This document shows positions 1 to 10,423 of a stretch of DNA of 64,000 nucleotides, piece after piece (position 1 is the first letter of the stretch; each line of letters begins with the position of its first letter). A program made the translations under genes and the position numbers. The notes under the pieces are model-generated. The model did not search any database, was not told the DNA's origin, and saw nothing but the letters and a program-made list of their open reading frames with translations. This stretch comes from Porodaedalea pini. Taxonomy: Eukaryota; Basidiomycota; Agaricomycetes; Hymenochaetales; Hymenochaetaceae. Location of the stretch: positions 124,001 through 188,000 of the forward strand of contig NBAY01000024.1 in the NCBI GenBank assembly GCA_002794775.1. Reading direction: 5' to 3'.

Positions 1-70
1 TATCGTGCTCAAGAGATACTATAGTTCAGTTAGCCGCAGCGAGTCATTACAATTCAAAAAATGCACTCAC

Positions 71-340
71 CTGTGTATCCACATAATCAAGCAACCTTGG
101 TCTTCCGGTCCTCGTGCCCTCCTGTCGTAAATGCCCCATGCGCTCGTGTTGAGCAACAGTTTGGTGGATTGTTGCTTGATGGATATCTATTACCCTGGCC
201 AGGTCATGCACGGTGAAGAGTTGTGACTGATACAGTCTGAATATGATGTGTCTTGCATCATCTGAGAGTGCCTTGCCTGAAACCATCATGGAACGACCTG
301 AGAGGAGGAGGAAGTAGAGTGTTGGCTTTTGTGTTTGCAT
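71..340 (-). CDS. Tc1/mariner-type transposase, N-terminal HTH exon, partial
   Basis: The translated stretch contains a helix-turn-helix of the kind that opens fungal Tc1/mariner (IS630-superfamily) transposases: a VSGKALSDDARHIIFRLYQ opening, then an LARVIDIHQATIHQTV recognition region, then a GRPRLL basic hook. A GT donor (GTGAGT on the minus strand) follows codon DTQ at 71-73, so the gene probably continues through an intron off the left edge of the window. The DDE catalytic part is not visible, so I cannot say whether the copy is whole. The start could be the first Met or the internal MVSGKAL. The family assignment rests on motif memory only; a solitary HTH relic is the alternative. Confidence 0.5.
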
Positions 341-917
341 GGTGGTGGCTTGGCTAACACGTGCTCACGTGCTCACAGGTGTTGGTAGTATGCACAGAAA
401 TTTGAGCGTAGCAGTCGAAGCACAAAGCAAATGGACAGGAAACTTGCAGGGAAGATGGCTTTTATGTGTCCAATAATTACACAAAAAGAATCATAATCTT
501 AGCGGTCTTCTCACCCATGCTGCAAGACCTGTTGTGAGAAGAGGAAGGTGGAAAGAGCTCGAAGTGGAACACAAACCTTGCTGCTGCACCATGAATACTG
601 CATGGATTGGCTTCAGACTTGCAGGAGCTGTTGGTATAGTCATATACTTAATTTACAGTCATGGGAAAGAATTTTATAGGTAGATGTAGGGGAGCCATAA
701 TTTTTGAATCTCAGTGGAAATGTATGAGAGAACAGACTGGCTGCACTTGTTTGATCTCCACCCACCTACACAGTCAATGTATTGCTCCCTATTTTACATA
801 TTTCTGCTCCTGAGAACCATGCCTATTTTTTGAGTACTTAATGAGCAGGTACTGCGCAGAATTTACAGAGAAAATCAACATTTATTCTATTTTTCGACGT
901 TTTGGCTCAGACGCGGC
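341..917. other. intergenic, nothing recognised
   Basis: AT-richer stretch with no ORF that looks coding on either strand. It has CACGTG/TCACGTG-like E-box sequences near 358-372 and 925-940, which may be chance. No RNA gene seen. Confidence 0.5.
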
Positions 918-1379
918 TCATTTCACGTGAAATGCACGTGTCGCAGGACTTATGAAAATGGCTGTAAGGAATTGAATCCACCTACTTTCTACGATGTCAT
1001 GTTTGATGGTTACAGTGGGTGTTGCTCCTTTTACCTCAATGCTCTCTATATCTAATAAAGTAACATTTCACAAAGCATTTCGCATGACCACCACCGCCTG
1101 AGACGAAAGAACAATACTTACCTGCTTTCCAACTTCCTAAAATAGTTTTAATTTCGTCGTCAGAAGGAGGTTTTGGAACGTCAGCCTTTTCCGGACCAGC
1201 CGGTTTCCTGCACATAGACAAACCGGCCTGAGTCAGAAGGAATCAAGAGCTTGGAATAGCAATAGAAAAGGTTTCTCAAACATCACGCACAGTACTTTCT
1301 TCCCAGATAGATCAGGACGGCCTGATGGACCAGGGTCAGAATTGATTGGCGAAGGCTTTGAGCTCCGAGGCTTGCTCAT
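918..1379 (-). CDS. small three-exon hypothetical protein
   Basis: I do not recognise this protein. Three pieces join in frame: ATG at 1379 opening MSKPRSSKPSPINSDPGPSG, a donor GTGCGT after codons for SGKKVL minus its last base, a middle exon reading KPAGPEKADVPKPPSDDEIK and ILGSWKA, then a donor GTAAGT and a last exon beginning ESIEVKGATPTVTIKHDIVE and ending AFHVK before TGA at 918-920. The product would be about 100 residues with a Pro/Ser-rich, probably disordered start and a C-terminal half that could fold. No signal peptide or membrane segment is visible. The joins obey GT-AG and keep frame, which is the main support; the last exon is the least certain. Confidence 0.4.
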
Positions 1380-2015
1380 CGCTGGATACTGGATAGACTA
1401 CTGATCAATCCGGAGGATGCTTCTGCAGATAGTCTGCAGCCCAACATTTTATAGGATGTTGCCTGCAACTTTGCGCGGGTGCCCTATCCGCCGTAGCTTG
1501 CAGATTGTGCAGGTCTTGTTGTTAGGAAGCGGACACTTCGGGTACCCTATGTATACGCCGCAGCCTTCTTCTCAGTCGAGTTCACATCTCTTGAGTTGGA
1601 TTGCGCGTAGATGAGGAATTTTGTGCCTTTCTCTTGCCTCCACCAGAGCACCGAGAAAGCCGGTACATCGCCGACTACGAGCGCGAGCAAAATGCCTATA
1701 TGCATTTCCCTACGTCAGAGCAGATGCACATTCAAATGAAGTCTATTCTAGAGATTGAAAGCAGATCGAGTGTGGAGTAGGGAATAGAAGCACAGTAGAG
1801 AGAGAGCAGGTACTAGGAAAGAAGTACGTCAGAACCGAGAGTAGCGTGGGTTAGGAAGATAAACACAGGGTGGGTTCGAGACAGAGAGACGATAAAAGGG
1901 GCGTACATGAGCATGAGTGAGTATACAAAATAGCCAGAGCATATATACAGAATTCACATAAATCCTGAGCCCAAGAAAAAAGTTTGCAGAAATAGTGGAT
2001 ATACTGGGCATAAGC
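1380..2015. other. intergenic, nothing recognised
   Basis: Probably the promoter of the small gene on its left and the 3' flank of the Chk1 gene on its right, both on the minus strand. Short ORFs here have no recognisable content. Confidence 0.4.
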
Positions 2016-4056
2016 CTACGAGCGCTTGAGGACGTGCGGCTCGACGCCCTCATCCTGGATGACGCCCTTCCATAGCTGGCGCCACGAGATCGGATTTCCC
2101 TTTGTTATCATTCTCACGTCAACACTCGTTCCGCATAACACTTGATACAGATATGGTACACGCACCTGATCACGTTGCATGAGACAGAACGAACCATCGA
2201 TGCCCTGGTATACGAACGGTTCGATCTCGATCCAGCCCTTGAACACCTCGTGCCGCTTGTCATACCCGCCGACGCGCAGGCGCAGGCGCTCCGGCTCGGA
2301 CTCGTCCGGCGGGGCCAACTTGCTCTTCACACCGAGATCCTTCACGGCAGCCACAACGAGCTCCATGAGCCCCTCGCTCGCTTGGCTGCTGTAGAAGCGC
2401 GTGAGATGCGGCGTATAGCGGCGGCCACGCTGCGTTTGAGACTGTATGGACGTCAGCCACTGAAAGACAGTCGAAAATGAATGAAGGCTCACGAAAAGGA
2501 GAAGAGATTTCGTGAATTGGGAGAGATGCGTTGCCGAGATAACCTCGTCCTCGTCTTGGTCGACCTGTTCCGGAAGCCTGCAGACGGAAAACTTGTATCA
2601 GCCAGATATGTATGAAGAGAAGTGCTACGCACGTGTAATGGGGATCGATGACACCCATATCGCCTGTCTGACGAAGCGATTGAGTCAATCGCTGAGCAAG
2701 GATGGCCTGGCCCTCACGTGCAACCTGGCTAGGTCTGTTCTCTTTTATCAGCAACTTCCTCTGTTCAAGGAACATTAAAAAAGCTGTCGTACCGGATGCA
2801 CCACGGATGCACCATGATCTCCGGCAGCGTCATGCGTTCAGCCGGACGTATATTCAAGATACCTCGGATTAACGCTAAAGCTACGATGAACTCTAGTGGC
2901 ACGTTTTCACAAAGGGTCGTGCGTACCAAGTGCATCGGGCGTGAGCCGATTCCAGGGCGAGTCATCGAAGATCTCTCCGCGCACATATCGACGAAACTCA
3001 TTGCTATGCCCCGATGGCTCGTCCCACGGTGTGTCTACAGTAGTACATGATCCAGACTTGAGTGTTAACGAAATTCCAGATAAACGAGAGAAAGCTTACT
3101 GCCACAGAGGAGCGTAAATAATATTACGCCAGCACCCCAGACGTCAATAGGTTCAGCTTGATATGGTGCAGTTGAGTTCAGCTGCATACACGTCTCCATC
3201 AGCCTAAGATATATATTTTTCAATAGGAGGCGACTCACCTCAGGCGCGACGTACGGCAGACTACCGCAACGCTCGGTCAGAAGCCTCTCCCTGCCAGTCT
3301 CCTTATGTCGGAAGACGGAGCATAACCCAAAATCAGAAATCTTGAGGCGCCCGGCGACATCGAGCAGTAGGTTCTCAGGCTTGAGATCACGATGGCATAC
3401 ACCCTGCTCGTGGATGTAATGCTGAATATGCGCACAAGATTGAGACTGACATGCAGAAGACATGAAGGATGAGATGAGCGCACTAGTCCTGATACGAGTT
3501 GGTTGAAGTAATATTGAGCAACCTCCTCGTCGACACCGACCTCCGGTGCTATTCAAGTTCGACCATCAGCATCCAGTTCGACAGCACAGACAATGAAATA
3601 CTCACCGATCTTATCAAATAGATCTCCTCCGCTTGCGAGCTCGAGCAGCATATACACACCCGGGAAGTATCTCGCTTTCGGCTCGTCCTCTACAATGACC
3701 GCATTAAAGAACTCCAATACATGGATGTGCTTCATTGCGGTGTGTACGCGCATCTCCTTGTCAAGTGCCTTGCGGTCCTGTGCGGTGGTCTCCGACGTAA
3801 ATGCAACGACCTTACATGCCGCGACGCGATGCGATTCCAAGTTGACGGCTTTGTAGACTCTGCACAGTTTTCGTAAGAAATACAGAGCACGAGGTACAAT
3901 GCGGATACTCACGTTGAAAACCCTCCGCCACCAATACGTTCGATGAGCTGGAACCCTGAAAATGAGGTCATTCATCAATCCGACACATTTCAACTAAGGC
4001 AGTTGGTAGAGCAGCGTACCAGCAACGCGAGGATACTTCAGGTCAGATGAAGACAT
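2016..4056 (-). CDS. CHK1: Chk1-type checkpoint serine/threonine kinase
   Basis: A DNA-damage checkpoint kinase expected to act in the nucleus downstream of ATR. It starts [12 protein letters not shown] at 4056, and after one short intron reads [15 protein letters not shown] (glycine loop). Then come AACKVV (catalytic Lys), [26 protein letters not shown] (catalytic loop), [11 protein letters not shown] (DFG) and [10 protein letters not shown] (activation segment end). The kinase domain ends near [16 protein letters not shown]. The last exons give a C-terminal region with [16 protein letters not shown] and [12 protein letters not shown], matching the KA1-like regulatory domain of Chk1 proteins, and stop at 2016-2018. 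Several short introns interrupt it. Kinase assignment is firm; Chk1 rather than another CAMK-like kinase rests on the [19 protein letters not shown] pair and the C-terminal domain. Confidence 0.88.
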
Positions 4057-5058
4057 CGATTTGAGTGTGCGTAATCCAAGGGGGTAATTGGGGAGTGATG
4101 TGGTTATGGTGAAAGAAACGAGCGTGGTTATGGTTAGAGGTGAAGCATTGTCTGAGGCTGCGATCGGCTCTCGTCGGGAGAGGAGTCAAGACACAATATT
4201 TCAACAAAAGAACGCCCCGCGACGCGTCTGTCACAGTGTCACGTGCATCTACAGATTTACGCGTCTCATCTTTGCGCGACGCGCTGCATCATGAATTCCT
4301 GACATCGTACCGCAGGCAAACAAAAGCCGTAGTGGGGTGCCTCTGCCTGTTGTTGGTATTTTAAATACTTACGATCATCAACTTTTACGATACAACCATG
4401 TTCTAGCTTGTCTCTTGCTTCCGCTTCTCGCCGTCGTCGAGAAAACAGTGCGTATTGATCACAGTAAACAGGTTTTGTTCGTTCCTGAAAAGCGCAGAAA
4501 ATTCAATCTCTGGAATTCTTCGGATATATAGGCAGCTGCTTGTTCAAGCATACGACTTTATCTTGGCTTCGGGCATTTATTATATGCTGCCTCTCGTCAA
4601 TCGTTTCTCACTCTAGCGAAATGGTTAAAGTTCAATAAGTTTTAAGTATATTGACCATATACAGTAGCTCCTGTTAGTGACCATAGCTACGAACATCCAT
4701 CCGATTCATCTTCTCCGACGTAGACCGTGATGCTTTGCTCCCAGACAAGTCATCTGTCTTCTCAGAAAAAAATGTTCATGATTCCTTTCCCTCCGAAATT
4801 TCTACTACCTTCTTCACCTTTGTGTCAATCCCTTCAATTTTCTTGGTATCGTCCTTGTCGGTCGCTTCAATCGTGATTTTGTCTTGCTCTTCAGATGCAT
4901 CACTAAGCTCCCTTCTGATCTAGTCATGTTCGTCAAAATGAGCGCAATGGCATACTGCCTAGATTTGTAGATTAATCGGAGGACAATTACTCCTATTGCT
5001 GGATAGACACGACTGTAAGCATAACATGTCGATGCCGTATGAATAGTAAATGGCGCAG
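4057..5058. other. intergenic region
   Basis: Upstream region of the Chk1 gene (left) and 3' flank of the secreted-protein gene (right). ORFs are short and overlapping with no recognisable domain. Nothing else seen. Confidence 0.4.
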
Positions 5059-5882
5059 TTAAAGACCCGGAGAACGAGGAAGAGCGGAACACCCAATGAT
5101 TATCAAATTAGCAGATGGTGAGGAGTGAGCTGACCGCCGTGAGACCGAGGGAGTCAGAAGCGAAGCGAGCGACGTGACGTGGGGGACGAGCTCGACAAGC
5201 AAGCCGCCGACAACTGCAATGACAGCGTTGATGAGACCGCAGAGACAGCCGCCAAGTGCGACATTGGCAATGACATCTACCAGGACTTTCGTGTCGGAGA
5301 TCACGGAGAGGACGACCTTAAGGCCGAGGCAGATACTCTATCAAAGAAGGGTTAAGCTCTGATTTCATGAGTCTGAACACCGAACCACTCACGCAAAGAA
5401 CGTTGGCCAGGAGCTGAGCAATGACTGAGATGGAAACTGTGGCGGAGCCGTCGACGGATGCCATGATCGTTGCAGTCGGCTTGCCCTTCAGCGCCTTCAA
5501 GTCAACGACGGAATCGCCGACGACCGAAACAATGGTCGTGAGGATGGGAGTGATGTTCTCCTTCGTCGCATTCTGCGCCGTGAAGTGGTCTGTAAGTCAG
5601 GTTCCGTTAATAAATTGACTGTACAAGAAATGCAAGGCGCTTACGAAGTTCACAAAGTGTATCACCGAGATTGATCTAAAGGTCGGCGAGGATCGACGCG
5701 ACGCCAATGATCGCACGGGCGTAGACCCTCGCATCCGCCTTAGCATTGGCAGAGACATCCACAACACGTGCGTGCACGCCTGCCTTCGCGATAGCGACGG
5801 CATCAGCGTCAACAAGCGGCGCCCCAGAGACAAAGGGAAGGAGCGCAGCTGCTGCGAGAGTGAAAAGGCCAAAGGAACGCAT
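5059..5882 (-). CDS. hydrophobic secreted protein with in-frame stop (possible pseudogene)
   Basis: ATG at 5882 opens a clear signal peptide, MRSFGLFTLAAAALLPFVSG. The mature part is rich in Val, Leu and Ala, as in the hydrophobic secreted proteins common in Agaricomycetes; I know no function. The first exon reads on to ILADL, then meets TAG at 5676-5678, yet the same frame continues INLGDTLCEL to a good donor (GTAAGC, intron 5590-5644). It joins in phase to HHFTAQNATKENITPIL in exon 2. After a second 55-bp intron, exon 3 gives LKVVLSVISDTKVLVDVI and CGLINAVIAVVGGLL. A third possible defect is a frame change near 5140: another frame there ends in the more family-like SDSLGLTAVSSLLTIC. I read this as CAG to TAG decay, though an alternative splice could avoid the stop. 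Confidence 0.55.
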
Positions 5883-5998
5883 TATAGCGGGATTTGGGAT
5901 TAAAAGAGTGTGGGGGTAGAGTTGGTCGTTTCAGAGAGATAGAAGCGAGGCAGATGACTGGGGTAAGTCGATGGGGATTGCTAGGGAGAACACGAGAA

Positions 5999-6005
5999 TT
6001 ATATA
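5999..6005 (-). promoter_or_regulatory. TATA-box-like site for the secreted-protein gene
   Basis: Reads TATATAA on the minus strand, about 117 bases upstream of the ATG at 5882. Position and sequence fit a core promoter; no experimental support. Confidence 0.4.
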
Positions 6006-7202
6006 CTCTGCGGTTGTTTGTCTACTGTTTGCATGTCCTGGGTAGTTCACCATGGTTATGAGATGCACAAGCGGCGGATTGCTGTTGGGTCGCGTCTCGG
6101 CTTGCCCTGCGGCAACTTGTGAAGAGTCGTAGAACGTTCCTTAGCAGACAGAAGTCGCTTGGCGAAGCTTCTTGCAGTTAGCCGGCGGCGGGACGGAGAC
6201 TGGTAGCGAAGCCGCAAAGTAGGGTCTCGGAACGATGAAGTTAAATTCGTGTGCAGCTTCAAAGTTTTTCCCGAGGGAGAGGAAGGAACGCAATTTGTAC
6301 AGGCGAACTGCAAAGACAACCGAGCTTTTCCGCACGGCGTTTTAGATGTATCTCCGGCTGTAGTTTATCAGGTGGAAAGCCACTGTGACTTGGATGGTGT
6401 TTCATAAAGCATTGCTTCACTGCACTAGCGAAAGAAGAAGTGTTCAGGCCAGACCTACTCGGAACGTGCTTTTCGTCGAGGGAGCCTATCTCTTTCATTT
6501 CATTAGACCATAGTCAATGAAGCCAGCCCTTGTTCAAAGTGTAGAACATATGCAGTACATGAGACCGTTGCGAAAGTGAGGAACAAGTTGCTCGCTTGAG
6601 TTGTCAACTTCAGGCCATGACGGTCATCCATTAAAATAATGGGAGAGATCAAAGGTCCTAAGTAAGGCTCTGAAACTATAATCCGGGAAAATTTCGCTCG
6701 AGCTTTATGGCGTTTCCTCTGTTATTGATGAGTCTTCGAATGACGCTTGGTGCTTCATATTCGCCGTCATGAAGTTAGTGGCATCGCGCTGATGATTGCG
6801 TGGATCTAGAACACCCTTAAGATCGCACTTCTCTTCATCTTGCCTTATCCAGCGTACACAGATTTGACGAAGTCTCTCGGAATAAATTACAAAAGAAGAT
6901 TCATCAGTGATCAAAAGAGCATCCCAGTCAAGTAAATGCGCTACAGCCACACAGAGTGCCAGAAGGGTCGTGTTGAGATGAACAGAAACATCTCCGTCAT
7001 GGCCTCTGACCATTCTTTAGACAGGAATTACGGAAGCTCTTCAGCGACGCATGGACGATGATGGTTTGGGAGCAAGAGCGGTTGATGACCGAAGAGCCCG
7101 AAACGGGCAATCCAGCGCTTAGCCCGTGTCAGAAACGAAACGCGTCGAGCATCGAGCGCCAATCGCTACTTGTTCTTGTCCGTCGTCGACTCACTCGCTG
7201 TA
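6006..7202. other. intergenic; possible eroded transposase remnant at 6705-7013
   Basis: Mostly without recognisable genes. One minus-strand open stretch (6705-7013) contains LDWDALLITDESSF and RWIRQDEEK, faintly like the region around the second Asp of Tc1/mariner DDE transposases. No HTH, no other catalytic residue and no terminal repeats were found, so this is only a hint. The segment next to 7202 should hold the calcineurin promoter and 5' UTR. Confidence 0.2.
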
Positions 7203-10034
7203 ATGGCTGACGACAAAGAAGCGTATTTGCGGAGCGCGCTGTCTCAAATACAAGACAAAAACAAGCCAGCTCTTCAGCGTACGCTCACCCAAATCGAGCA
7301 TCCCGGGTTCAGAGACTTGTGCAAGCAGAGGCAGGTCCCAAGCGTACGTTCAACGTATCGTTTGACGTGTTCGTGTCCTCATTCTGTTCGTTTATGAACG
7401 TTACTGCATACAGGTACCAGAACCCGCTTGGCACAAGCCCAGAGACGAGCAGTTCTTTGTCACCGACATTTACGGAAACAAAAGACCGAACACCGAGTTT
7501 CTGAAACACCACTTTTTGCGGGAGGGTCGTATTACGGAGGAGCAGGCGCAGTACCTTCTTCAGGAGACAAAAAATTTGCTATCGAAAGAGCAGAACCTAT
7601 TGGCCGTGCAAGGACCGATAACAGGTGTGTTCCTCCCACTTACATGTTCGTCGTCTCTTTGTTTGGAGATATACTACGAGCATCAAGAGCGGTACGATTA
7701 GTAGGGGTTCTCTTTAATATTGATGCTTGTATATCTGAGGCGTATTTTTGCTTGCGGTCTCATTCGCCACTTCTGAACTTGAGTCTTTGCCTCTCTCGCC
7801 CTGTGATCCCTGCTTTCATTCTCCCCCGTACCCATCTGCTCCCATTATCTGAATGCGGTGTCAAACACCGCCTAGTTTCCAATCAATCCAATACGTAAAC
7901 TTGTTTGGCTGAATTCTATGTGTTGTAGTGTGCGGTGACATTCATGGACAGTTCGTAAGCATTTTTTCCACTTCTCTTTGTGAACATATTCGCTCTTACC
8001 GTCACATGGAATTCTTCTTGTTTGCAGTACGATCTCATGAAAGTTTTCGAAATTGGTGGAGATGTCGCAAATAACACCTACTTATTTCTTGGAGACTACG
8101 TGGACAGGGGGTCTTTCGGTGTTGAGGTGAGATAGTTTATCTATTCCGGTCTAATCAAAGAGCCGCGCTCTCAAACATTTCATCGAAGATTTCGTGCTGA
8201 ATGTGCTAAATCATCCGTCAGAGTCTTCTGTATCTATATAGCTTGAAACTATGCTACCCGGATCGAATATACATGCTACGCGGAAATCACGAGTGTCGAC
8301 ATCTTACTGAATACTTCACCTTCCACCGAGAATGTATGTCCTCGCAGCGTTGCAGCCATTCCTTCGTCGCCTGCCCACATCTACCCTCGGCTGGATTCTT
8401 ACCACTTCTTGTATGCAGGCACGCGAAAATACTCCATGGACATCTATATGGCCTGCATCGAATCCTTCGCCGCACTTCCTCTTGCTGCCGTCCTTGATCG
8501 TCGTTTTCTTTGTGTGCATGGTGGCATATCGCCGGAACTCAACTCTCTCGCTGACATCAACAAAGTAAAGTCCTTTCTTATTTCTACACATGCATATTAT
8601 TGTATTAAGCTGTTCTATTCGCTCGAGGTGAACCGCTTCATCGAACCACCATCGCACGGTCTTCTGTGCGACCTCCTTTGGGCCGATCCTGCTCCGAATT
8701 TTGGAAACGAACCAGACACCGCAGCAAATGGAGTAGTACCGGAGTCCTTCGTGCCTAATCCCGCAAGAGGGTGCTCATACTTCTACACGTGAGTGAGCAG
8801 TATCTCTTGGCAGAGAACATAGGCTGATGACGATGGCGTGATAAGGTACGAGGCTGTCTGCAATTTCCTCGAACGAAATGGTCTTTTGGGTGTTATTCGT
8901 GGGCATGAGGTACAACAACAGGGGTACGTCCGACTATTTCCTGTTTCCTGGGCTCGTACCAATATCAGCGACTTCTTTTCCCTCCAGCTATCAAATGTAT
9001 CGCAAAACGCGCTCGAAGAAGTTCCCATCGGTGATCACCATTTTCTCTGCACCAAACTATTGTGATTTCTATCATAACCGTGGTGCGGTCCTGAAGTACG
9101 TCGACAAGAACATCACAATTCGACAATTCAACGCGACGGGCCATCCATACTGGTTGCCGAACTTCATGGACGCCTTCACGTGGAGTTTGCCGTTCGTCGG
9201 TGATAAGAGTGCGTAAACTTACATGAATACCTTATATCAGACCTGATTCGAGTTTCAATTTGCGACATTCCAGTTGTACAAATGCTTTTGGGAGTGCTCT
9301 CTGTTTGCTCGGCGGAGGAGCTCGAAGAGTCGTCATCGGATGAGGAACGGACTGTAGCTCTTGCTGAAGCAGCAGAGTCGGAGGCAGCTGTTCAGCAACG
9401 CCGTGCGGCGATAAGGAATAAAATTCTCGCTGTCGGGAGGATGCGGAGGATCTTCCAGTTACTTCGGTTTGTCCACCGCAAATACTCTGATCTCGCAGAA
9501 ATATTTGACCCATATTTATTTTGGTTCGTGAACGCGCAGTGAGGAGGCAGAAACTGCTTCTGAGCTTAATTCAGCAATGGAGGCCTCGGGAATGGCTGCC
9601 ATTCGGGCGCGTGGCGCTTCTGTCGCAGATGATGAATTGGGCGTACGTGGGAACCAGATTCGGCGGGCGATTCGTAGCTTTGACGACGCGTGCGTAGTCC
9701 TCCGTTCTTGTCGTTCACAAATCGAAGACTAACTTCATTTTCGTTTTTCATCAGTCGACGGTCAGACATGACAAACGAGCGATTGCCTGAATTTCAGTTC
9801 CACGATGGGAACGTCTTTCCAAACCTCCAGGCTCCATCAACACGCTCGCGGTCGCCATCAGGTAGCATGGACGACGGGGATCTCGAAGCGAAGTTTCGCA
9901 GGACACTGTTGGACAGCGAGGGGGACGATGCAGACGAGGCCGAACGCGAGCTGCGTGATCTCGCGGATAAGCTCGCGCGCATTCGTGGATCGACAACACG
10001 TCCCGACGTGCTCAAGAGGCACGGTACTGTGTAA
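7203..10034 (+). CDS. CNA1: calcineurin A, catalytic subunit of Ca2+/calmodulin-dependent protein phosphatase 2B
   Basis: A Ser/Thr phosphatase that links Ca2+ signals to stress response and growth, working with calcineurin B and calmodulin. ATG at 7203 opens [19 protein letters not shown]. Metallophosphatase motifs follow in order across short introns: [24 protein letters not shown] and later [10 protein letters not shown], with [19 protein letters not shown] after it. The calcineurin-B-binding region precedes a calmodulin-binding stretch, [19 protein letters not shown], and an autoinhibitory-like segment, AIRSFDDAR followed by NERLPEF. The acidic tail ends KRHGTV at 10034. Roughly 600 residues, typical for fungal calcineurin A. 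A tyrosine-rich variant ([11 protein letters not shown]) replaces the usual PNYLDVYNNK. Many introns, no break seen. Confidence 0.93.
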
Positions 10035-10423
10035 TTAAGTGCGATGCTGTGCCATAAGGACATTTTGAGGGTACGCTACTAGTGAATGTCCTGGTATTGG
10101 TTGTACAAGTTTTGATCCACTGACTATCATGGTTTGCCGAATGTATTGCTGCTCATGGGTGTGCGTGTTGACCTCTTGTACTGCTATTTATTCGAACTTT
10201 GTCCTTATCACATCCCCTCGCGACTTTCTCTTCTACGCATTCAACCATGTCGTACCTCGAGCAAGCTAATACAACGAACGATACCCTGGTTTCTTGCTAA
10301 AGCCGGCGCGCACATGACGCGACGTTAAGCATCTGAAATTGAATCAATGACATTCATATGAGCTCTTCCGTACAATCAAGTTGCCAATGAAGTGAATGAA
10401 TACCATGAGGGTGAGATGGCTGC
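10035..10423. other. intergenic, convergent 3' ends
   Basis: Lies between the 3' end of calcineurin A (+) and that of membrane-family paralog A (-). No gene seen; it should hold both 3' UTRs. Confidence 0.5.

Noticed and set aside
2142..2480. Plus-strand ORF of 112 codons over the Chk1 C-terminal exon
   Set aside because: Antisense to a better-supported coding exon.
4001..4030. GGCAGTTGGTAGAGCAGCG, tRNA-like start
   Set aside because: Lies in the first Chk1 intron region, with no matching acceptor stem, anticodon loop or T-arm.
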